From JACVRN01 sp036389255 (lineage in GTDB: Bacteria > Acidobacteriota > Blastocatellia > Pyrinomonadales > Pyrinomonadaceae), in assembly GCA_036389255.1 (NCBI GenBank), contig DASVQI010000043.1, forward strand, positions 1 to 11,407: 11,407 nucleotides of DNA, written 5' to 3'. Under the pieces are notes generated by a model. It did no database searches, had not been told where the DNA came from, and saw only the letters and a program-made list of their open reading frames with translations. How positions within the stretch are numbered: position 1 is the stretch's first letter; every line of letters begins with the position of its first letter. Position numbers and translations under genes: made by a program. Positions 1 through 7,900 of this stretch are shown here, in pieces.

Positions 1-604
1 GGAAGCGGTCGGAGTGCTGGAGTTGGAGAGCGTTGAGAGCGGCGAGGGAATAGCAGAGGAGGTTATGATGAGAGATGATGACGCCTTTCGGAGAGCCAGT
101 AGAGCCGGAGGTATAAATCAGATACGCTGCGTTTTCCGGCTTTGCCACGGGCATCAAGTTCGCATCAGAGACATGGCTTCCAACGCCAGAGCCTTTTACT
201 TCTGCATCCAATTCTTCCACGAAGAGCAGATGTGATTGTTCAATCGCAGCTTTCTCAACCAGCAGAGCGGCCTTCTCTGCCAACACGGATTGCGTCAACA
301 GCCACGATGCGCCGCTATCTTCGAGCATAAAGGCGAGCCTGTGTGGCGGATAGAGCGGGTCGAGCGGCAGAAAAGCTCCACCGGCTTTCAGCACCGCCAG
401 CAATGAGACGACCAGTTCCGGCGAACGATGACAAAGCAGCGCAACGATGCGTTCAGGGCCTACGCCTTGCTCCCGAAGATAGCGAGCCAGACGATTGGCT
501 CTGCCATTGAGCTCTGCATAACTCATCTGGCCGCCTTCAAAACTCAGCGCTACAGCTTCCGGGAATCGCTCGGCCTGCTCTTCAAACAGTTGCAGGACGG
601 AGTG
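1..604 (-). other. Domain: adenylation, first third only (truncated by window edge)
   Basis: Residues ~466-666 of the leftmost gene, covering cores A1 to A3 (YTSGSTGSPKG). GGAFLPLDP replaces the GGAYVPLDP of A1 and A2, so it belongs to a somewhat different A-domain lineage. The substrate pocket residues lie outside the window. Confidence 0.85.
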
Positions 605-1999
605 CTGTGTCGGCAGCGCGGCACCAGTCTGATTAGACAGCAATCTCTGACGCTCGCTCTCGGACAGTAGCGACAACTGAGCGAGGCGTGTTTCGGCGGT
701 AGCAGAAGAGATGGCAGAGAGCAGCGTCTCGAAGTGCGAGAGCAACCGTGTGATTGTAGCCTCTTCAAATAGCTCTCTGTCGTAATCAGCTCTAAGCGAG
801 AGGTCGGGGCGCAGCATCGCCGTCAAGGTCAACGGAAAATCCATCTCGCTAACACTGTCTACATCTCTTATCTCTACGCCTTCATCTCTCTCCTGCAACG
901 TTGTATCCAGAGGATAGTTTTCAAAAACAACAATACTCTCAAACAACGCTCTGCCTCTCTGAACCTCACTCCACCCCTGCACCTCCACCAGTGGACTGTA
1001 CTCATACTGTCGCTGCTCCACCTGCTCCGCCTGTAACCTCTCTAGCCACTCTATTACCTTCTCCTCCTTCCTCACCCTCACCCTCACCGGCAAAGTGTTG
1101 ATGAACAGACCTACCATCTGCTCCACTCCATCTATCTCCGCGGGTCTGCCGCTCACCGTAGCCCCGAACACCACGTCCTCATCACCGCTATAGCGAGAGA
1201 GCAGTAGCGCCCACGCCCCCTGTACAAGTGTGTTGACGGTCAGACGGTGACGACGGGCCAGCGATTGCAGGCTGGCAGTCTGCGAGGCGGAGAGTTGTCT
1301 TTGTGCGTTTGAGGAGGCTGGGGGAGACTGGCTGGGGCGGTGCGCTGTGCGAGATGAAGGCAGAGGGGTGGGCGAGGAGAAGCCTTTCAGGTAGTGTTGC
1401 CAGTAGGAAGCGGCCAAAGAGAGGTCTTGATGTTGGAGCCATGCGATGTAATCTCTGTAGGGACGAGAAGGTGGAAGGTCAAGGTGTTGTCCTCCGCTCA
1501 ACCCTTCGTAGATTGTGAATACTTCCTTCAACAAGAGCGCGACCGACCATCCGTCCAGAATCAGGTGATGATGGCTCCAAAGCAATCTGTAACTGTCGTC
1601 CCCCACTCTAAAAAGCATCAAGCGCATAAGCGGCGCTCTATTCAAGCTGAATCCTTCTAGACGGTCTGCTTCCAGATGGGACTCAAATTTCTCTTGTTGC
1701 TGAGGGGCTGAAAGTGAGCGCCAGTCATACGTCCTGAGCGGGAGCGAGACACGCCGGACGACGACCTGCAACGGCTGTTCGCTCTTTTTCCAAACGAAGG
1801 CGGTGCGCAGAGCCGTGTGTCGCTCAATGACCCTTTGCCAGGCTGCTTCAAAGGCCGCGACGTTCAGCCTTGAGAGCCGGCAAGTAATCTGGACGATATA
1901 GACGCCTGTCTCCGGAGCCGACAGGCTGTGAAAAATCAGGCCCTCCTGCAAGGGAGAGAGACGATAGGCGTCTTGAATATTTTTTGTGCCGTTGTTCAT
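1..1999 (-). CDS. NRPS, N-terminal part (C domain and first part of A domain); runs off left edge
   Basis: I translated this frame line by line from the ATG at 1999-1997 to base 1. It has no stop, giving 666 complete codons of a gene that continues to the left. Residues ~5-447 form a condensation domain: LSPLQEGLIFHSL at the start, HHLILDG at 144-150, and a C-terminal half almost identical to that of C1 in the preceding NRPS. Since the preceding protein ends in an E domain, this C should accept a D-configured donor. From ~466 an adenylation domain begins: MSYAELNGRANRLA, then KAGGAFLPLDPLYPPHRLAFM, and core A3 YTSGSTGSPKG at 629-639. The window stops before A4, so the specificity code cannot be read. 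Residues ~207-246 of the C domain are an unusual Ser/Pro/Gln-rich stretch. The start overlaps the upstream stop codon (ATGA), implying coupled translation. The fate of the chain (further modules, release domain) lies outside the window. Confidence 0.95.
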   Translation of the reverse strand, partial: MNNGTKNIQDAYRLSPLQEGLIFHSLSAPETGVYIVQITCRLSRLNVAAFEAAWQRVIERHTALRTAFVWKKSEQPLQVVVRRVSLPLRTYDWRSLSAPQQQEKFESHLEADRLEGFSLNRAPLMRLMLFRVGDDSYRLLWSHHHLILDGWSVALLLKEVFTIYEGLSGGQHLDLPPSRPYRDYIAWLQHQDLSLAASYWQHYLKGFSSPTPLPSSRTAHRPSQSPPASSNAQRQLSASQTASLQSLARRHRLTVNTLVQGAWALLLSRYSGDEDVVFGATVSGRPAEIDGVEQMVGLFINTLPVRVRVRKEEKVIEWLERLQAEQVEQRQYEYSPLVEVQGWSEVQRGRALFESIVVFENYPLDTTLQERDEGVEIRDVDSVSEMDFPLTLTAMLRPDLSLRADYDRELFEEATITRLLSHFETLLSAISSATAETRLAQLSLLSESERQRLLSNQTGAALPTQHSVLQLFEEQAERFPEAVALSFEGGQMSYAELNGRANRLARYLREQGVGPERIVALLCHRSPELVVSLLAVLKAGGAFLPLDPLYPPHRLAFMLEDSGASWLLTQSVLAEKAALLVEKAAIEQSHLLFVEELDAEVKGSGVGSHVSDANLMPVAKPENAAYLIYTSGSTGSPKGVIISHHNLLCYSLAALNALQLQHSDRF
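659..1987 (-). other. Domain: condensation of the downstream NRPS (predicted DCL)
   Basis: Residues ~5-447 of the leftmost gene. The HHLILDG motif is at 144-150. The Ser/Pro-rich segment at ~207-246 lies where C domains have a linker between their two halves. The stretch from LARRHRLTVNTLVQGAW to GWSEVQRGRALFES matches C1 of the preceding protein almost residue for residue. Confidence 0.84.
944..1263 (-). repeat. C-domain repeat, copy in the downstream NRPS
   Basis: Matches 9871-10190 at a constant offset of 8927, with roughly twenty differences in 320 bases by eye, many clustered at about 1151-1163. It encodes the second half of the C domain (RHRLTVNTLVQGAW through EVQRGRALFES). Confidence 0.88.
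1996..1999 (-). promoter_or_regulatory. ATGA stop/start overlap between the central and downstream NRPS genes
   Basis: The TGA stop of the central gene (1998-1996) shares bases with the ATG start of the next gene (1999-1997). This arrangement usually means translational coupling. A weak purine stretch GAAGG lies at 2007-2003, only three bases before the ATG, so reinitiation may matter more than a fresh ribosome-binding event. Confidence 0.85.
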
Positions 2000-4900
2000 A
2001 TGCCTTCAAGCTCAAGCTCGTCGAATGCTCTTTCAAGGCTTTCCTGATTCAGGTTCAGAAGCGGGAAATCAGAAGGGGTCAGGCCATCAGCCGTTCCACT
2101 CCTCTCAATCAACTCCTTCAACACCCCTACGAACTCTTCTCCTACTCTCCTGATTGTTTCCTCTTTGTACTGCCTCCGGCTCGTTATCCATTCCACCCTC
2201 AGCCGCCCGTCCATCACGTATCCCCTGACATTCATCAACTGTTTCCTTGCATTTTCACCCGCTCGCTCCGCTCCCGCACTCCTGCGCTCAACCTCAAACT
2301 GCTCCACGTCGGTTCTGGCCCCATCTATCTGTCCGAGGTAATTGAAGCTCATCTGCCACACCTCCGCATTCTTCAACCCCTCTCTTACCTCTTCCCTCTC
2401 ACTCAAGTATCTTAATATCCCGTAACCTATCCCTCTGTGCGGCACACCTCTCATCTCTTCCTTCACCCTCTTCAAGCTCTCCACCACCTCTTCTCTCTCT
2501 CCTAACTCCACCACCACCGGATACTTTGTGGTGAACCATCCCACGGTGCGCGTCACATCCACCTGACTGTTAATCTCTTCTCTGCCGTGGCCTTCCATTT
2601 CTACGACTTGAGTGGAGTGGCCACTCCACCTGCGGCAAGCTTCCAGCACTGCGCACAGCAGCACTTCTTCTACCTGTGCCCGATAACTTTCCGTCACTTC
2701 TCTGAGCAGGGCGCGTGTCTCTTCCTCATTAAGCTCCACGCTCACCACCTGCTCGTCTCTCACCAGATTCTTCCGTCTCTTTATATCGTCGCCTTCCAGC
2801 ACATCTGCGCCGTCCGCAGCATCCCCAAGCGGCAGTCCTCCTGCCACCGCCGCTTTTTCCCATTGCCCCATCCAATAATCTATCTGCTGCTCTACTTCCT
2901 CGCTCCTCGCGTACTCTATTAATTGCTCCGCCCACTGTTGATAAGAGATTGTCTTGAAGCCAAAACCAATCTCCGCTCCGGCCTCCGACTGTTTGTACCC
3001 ATGCTCTATATCCCCCAGCAATATCCTCCATGACACCGCATCCATCACTAAATGATGCGCTATCATCATCATCCTTTGCTCCATCCCCTCCCCGCACTCG
3101 AACAACACCGCCCTCCACACCGGCCCTTCTCCCAATCCCAGACTCCTTTGCGCCTCCCCTGCTACTCTCTCTATTAACGCACTCTGTCGCTTGCTATCGC
3201 TTATCCCGCTTATATCAACTACCAGTAAAGGCACATCCACACAGCCTTCCTCTCCAGTGTTGTGCTCTCTCCACTCTCCATCACTACCGCATACAAATCT
3301 CAGCCGCAAAGCGTCGTGATGTCGCTGCACCTGCTCCATCACTCGCCTTAAATGTCTTACTTCTATCCGCCTCTTTGCCCTCAACATCAGCGATTGATTC
3401 CAGTGCTCAGGCACTTCCAACTCCTGTGAGAAGAACCATCTCTGTATCGGTGTTAATGGCACTTCTCCGCTCACTAACCCTTGTGCGGCAAGGCTCGCAG
3501 CCTGAGCGGAAGCAGCAGATACGGCCAGTCTGGCCAGTTCACTGATGGTCTGGTGCTGGAAGAGGAGTCTGGGGGAGAGGTGAAGGCCGGCTTGTCTGGC
3601 GCGAGAGATAATCTGGATAGAGAGGATGGAGTCGCCGCCGAGTTCGAAGAAGTTGTCATGGATGCCGACCTGTTCTACTGCCAGCACTTCTTTCCAGATG
3701 CGTGCTAACTCCTTTTCCACTTCGTCTCGCGGAGCGGTGTAAGCAGATGGCCTGTCATCTACTGATTGCTCCGGGCGGGGCAGCGCCTTGATGTCCAGTT
3801 TTCCGAAAGCGTTTCTGGGAAGGCTCTCCATCATCAAGAAGCTTGCCGGTATCATATAGTCCGGCAATCTCTCTTTTAATAAGCTGCGCAACTCGCTCTG
3901 GCCGGGCGCATCCGTCGAAGCCGGAACAATGTAAGCGATGAGACGCTTGTTGCCGGTGTTATCTTCATGAGCGGTGACGGCTGCTTCGCTGACTCCCGGA
4001 TGATGCAAGAGCGCCGCCGAAACCTCTCCCGGCTCGATGCGATAGCCGCGAATCTTGAGTTGCTGGTCTCTGCGTCCTAGAAACTCGACCTTTCCGTCCG
4101 GCAGGTGACGCGCGAGGTCGCCGGTCTTATACAGTCTGGCTCCGGGCATCTGACCGAATGGGTCAGGGACGAATTTTTCAGCGCTCAACTCCGGATGATT
4201 GACATATGAGCGCGCAACGGCCACTCCGCCGATGTGTAATTCGCCCGTCACACCAACCGGCACCGGCTGCATGTAGTTATCCAGTATGTAAGCCTGTACG
4301 TTGGCGAGGGGCAGACCTATGGGAGCCGTTGTCGTGTGCGGGTTAATCGAGCCTGCCGCTACGTCATTGGTCAAGACCCCGACCGTCGTCTCCGTCGGCC
4401 CATAATGATTGAAGAGTCTGCAACCGGCGGCTTCTGCTCGTTGTCGCAGCTTTTCAGCCCATTCGCGTTTGGAAGCCTCGCCTCCTAAAACTAACCTGCG
4501 TAGAGGCATGAGCCGTGTCGTTCTTGAAGAATTATGCAGCGCTTCCAAATGCGAAGGCGCTATCTTCAAGCAGTCAATGGAATGTTGCCGGAAGTAGCTA
4601 TTGAGAGCTTCCGGGTCGGATGCTCTCTCACGCGAAATCAGATGTAGACAGCCGCCCGTCAACCATGCCGGATAGATGACGGTGTTGCACGAGTCTACTG
4701 TCAACGGCTGCACCTGTGCATACGTAGCGCCCGGCTCTAACTGGAAGCGCTCAATGACGGCGAGTGCATAATTTAGAATTGATTGATGTTCTATCAGCAC
4801 CCCTTTCGGTTTCCCCGTAGAGCCTGAAGTGTAGAGCACATAAGCAAGGTTCCGGCTCGTTGCAGTGCATACAGGATTCTCTTCACTCTCGCGCGCGATA

Positions 4901-7900
4901 GCAGGCCATTCCGCGTCTATTCGGACGACTCTCAGTTGTTCGGAGTTTAGCCTGTGGGCCGAGCTTTGATGGGTCAACAAGACAGAGATGCCACAGTCTT
5001 CTATCATGAAGGATAGACGCTCCGGCGGAGCGTCTGGGTCGAGCGGGACGTAAGCGCCGCCAGCTTTGAGAATGGCAATCAGCCCGACAGCCATCTCTAT
5101 GGAGCGCTCTAACAACAACCCTACTTTATGCTCCGGCCCGACGCCCAAAGATTGCAGGTAGTGCGCCAGTTGATTGGCACGCTCGTTCAGTTCCGAGTAA
5201 CTAAGTTGCTCACCTTCGAATGACACGGCGGGGGCTTCGGGAGACTTGCTCGCCTGTGCCTCGAACAAGCGATGGACGCAGTTATCAAGCGCGTAATCCG
5301 AGCGCGTATTATTCCAGTCAAACAGTATCCGTTGCCGCTCGGCTTCGGTCAGCAGGGAGAGTTCCATGAGCCGCAGGTGTGGTTGACGGGCAACGTCTTC
5401 GAGGAGTAGCTGCAAATGCTGGCACAGGCGGCTAATCGTGTCGGCTTCGAAGAGGTCTGTATTATATTCGAGCCGCACCATCAGCCCTTCGCGCATCTCT
5501 TCCATTGCCAGAGTCAGGTCGAATTTCGCAGCCTGACTCTCTACCTCAACGCGCTGTAATGTCAGCCCGGCCAGATGCAGCTCATCGCGCGGCGCGTTCT
5601 GTAGAACAAACATCGCCTGAAAAAGCGGCGTGTGGCTCAAAGCTCTTTCCGTACCCAGCTCGTCCACCAATCGCTCGAAGGGCACATCCTGATTCGCATA
5701 AGCCCCCAACGCCACTTCCCTGACACGATGCAACAACTCGCGGAAGGTTGGATGACCCGTGAGGTCAACACGCAACACCAGCGTATTGACGAAGAAGCCT
5801 ATCAGCCCCTCCGTCTCTTTTCGCGTGCGCCCTGCAATCGGAGTCCCTATGCAGATGTCTTCCTGCCCGCTATAGCGCCTGAGCAAGACCGCGTAGGTCG
5901 CCAACAAGGTCATGAAGAGCGTAACGCCTTCACGCTGGCTGAGGTCTTTCAATGCCTGCATCAACTCCACAGGCAGCAGTAGATTCCGGTGCGCGCCGCG
6001 AAAAGATTTGATTGCCGGGCGCGGCTTATCCGTGGGCAACTCCAAAATCGGCAGGTTGCCGCTCAACTGCTCGCGCCAGTAATCAAGCTGTCTCTCCAAC
6101 GACTCGCCCTGCCAGGACTCGCGCTGCCACGCGGCGTAATCGGCGTATTGAATCGGGAGGTCAGGCAGTTGCGGCGGCAAGCCTGTGCAGAGGGCGTCAT
6201 AACAGGTCGCCACTTCATTTACCAGAATACCGACTGACCAGCCATCGCTGATGATGTGGCGCATAGTCAGCAGAGCCAGATGCTCCTCTTCACTCAAGCG
6301 CAGCAGCGTCACTCGCAGCAATGGCCCTTGCTCAAGATTGAAGGGGCGCACGGCCTCCTGCATCGCTAATTGTAGGCTCGCCGCGTCGCGCTTAGCCTCG
6401 CTCAATTCGCTCAAGTCCACTACGGGCACGGTCAGTCGCCATGGCTCATGAACTAACTGCACGGGTTGGCCTTCAATAGTCGTAAAGGTCGTGCGCAGGG
6501 ATTCGTGTCGCCGTATGACTTCGTTGAGCGCTTGCTCGAACGCCTTCAATTGAAGACGGCCTTTCAGCCTCACCGCGCCGGGACAGTTGTACATAGGACT
6601 GCCCGGCTCCAATTGGTCGAAGAACCACAGCCTTTGCTGCGCATGGGAGAGCGGCAGGGGGTCACCATACTCTCTGTTCAGCACAGGAATCGGGCTAAGC
6701 TCCTGCGCCGGTGGAGCAGGCTCACTCTCTTCCATCTCCTTCTTCTGTGTTGACTCAACTTCGTAGCCGAGCATGGCGGCCAACCCAAGAGTGGTTTCCC
6801 CTAGCTGTTCCAGACCGTCGTAGTTTCTCCAGTTGTAGGCGACCCCGGCATCAATGCGCTTGTGCTGGTGGAACTTGACATCACCGAGCATGCGCGAAAC
6901 GGAGTGAATGCCATCGGCCATACGCCGCTCTTTAGCCGTGTAGGGCTGTAGCATGTCTTGATGCAGCTCTATCCCCAGAAATTCACAAAGCTCACTGAGC
7001 ACCTGCTCCGGCTGGCTGACGAGTTCTTCGAACATGACGCGGTGCTGACGATGAGCGGGCACGTCGGCCAGAAACTCCAGAATATTTTGCTGGCTGATAG
7101 TCCAGACCAGTTCCGCGAATTCACGAGTCGAAAAGGGATGCTTATATCTGTTCAGCAGTTGATCAAGATGCGCTTCCTGAAACGACCGAATCATCCCATA
7201 CGGGTGGCGCAGCAGATGAATGTACAGGGCATCCTCGAAATAGATTTCGCCGCGCCGCATGATTTCAACGTCCAGAGCATAGGCGGGCGTCTTGTCAACG
7301 ATTCGCCTCTCGCCCAGATGCTCCTGCATAAATCCGTAAAATTCCTGTGTGGTGAGTCCCTTTGCTTCGCACTCCTCCATGATGCTGATAGCCTCGGCGG
7401 CGTCGCAGCCTTTAATCTCCATCAGAGCGCGAATTGTTCCCTCAAGCCAGAAGCTGTCGCGCCCGCTAAAGAACCGCTTCCTCTCCTGAAGCGTGTTGAA
7501 AGAGAGGAGTTCCAGCTCAGGCGGAGCGAAAAGGAGCGGATGTCCTCCGAGCATCACCCGGAACAGAGTCGAGCCGGAGCGCGGCGCTGAAAGAACAAAG
7601 ATTGCCGGGCGATTCTTCGCCGCACGGGGGCGGCCGTTTTCCCTGTATGAAGAGAGGGGCGTGATGAGACGGCGCATCTGAGCCACCATTGCCGCGTCTA
7701 CTTTCGCAGTTTCGTTGACGGCCGCCGCGCTCTCTCTATCGGATGGTTCTTCGGACGCAGCCAGCACATCGTCAAATCTCGCCACAGCCCGCGAGTTGCT
7801 CTGCTTCAAGTAGTCCGCCAGCTCTGCGATAGTCGGAGCGTCAAAGATAGCGACCACATGCACTATCTCACCCAACTCCTCCTGCAACCGGTTGGTGAAG

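Noticed and set aside
961..1110. Pyrimidine-rich plus-strand tracts as a possible regulatory or structural DNA element
   Set aside because: They are the complement of conserved coding sequence (Glu/Arg/Val-rich C-domain helices), so no separate function is needed to explain them.
1188..1442. Possible frameshift or pseudogene in the leftmost gene, suggested by a separate short minus-strand frame here
   Set aside because: Manual translation from 1999 to 1 is continuous with all C and A motifs in one frame; the short frame is a shadow in another phase.
2729..3118. A 129-codon minus-strand frame rich in Gly and Arg
   Set aside because: Out-of-frame shadow within the E domain, whose catalytic motifs are continuous in the main frame.
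3030..3545. A 171-codon open frame on the plus strand with a Ser/Pro/Leu-rich product
   Set aside because: Antisense to the E domain; its odd composition is the mirror of the purine-rich coding strand.
6958..7590. A 210-codon open frame on the plus strand
   Set aside because: It lies wholly antisense to the sulfotransferase domain, whose motifs are intact on the minus strand; the translated plus-strand product shows no recognisable family pattern.
6757..7608. CurM-style sulfonation followed by decarboxylating release to a terminal alkene
   Set aside because: There is no thioesterase after the ST; a condensation domain follows and two more synthetase stages are encoded, so this cannot be the release step.
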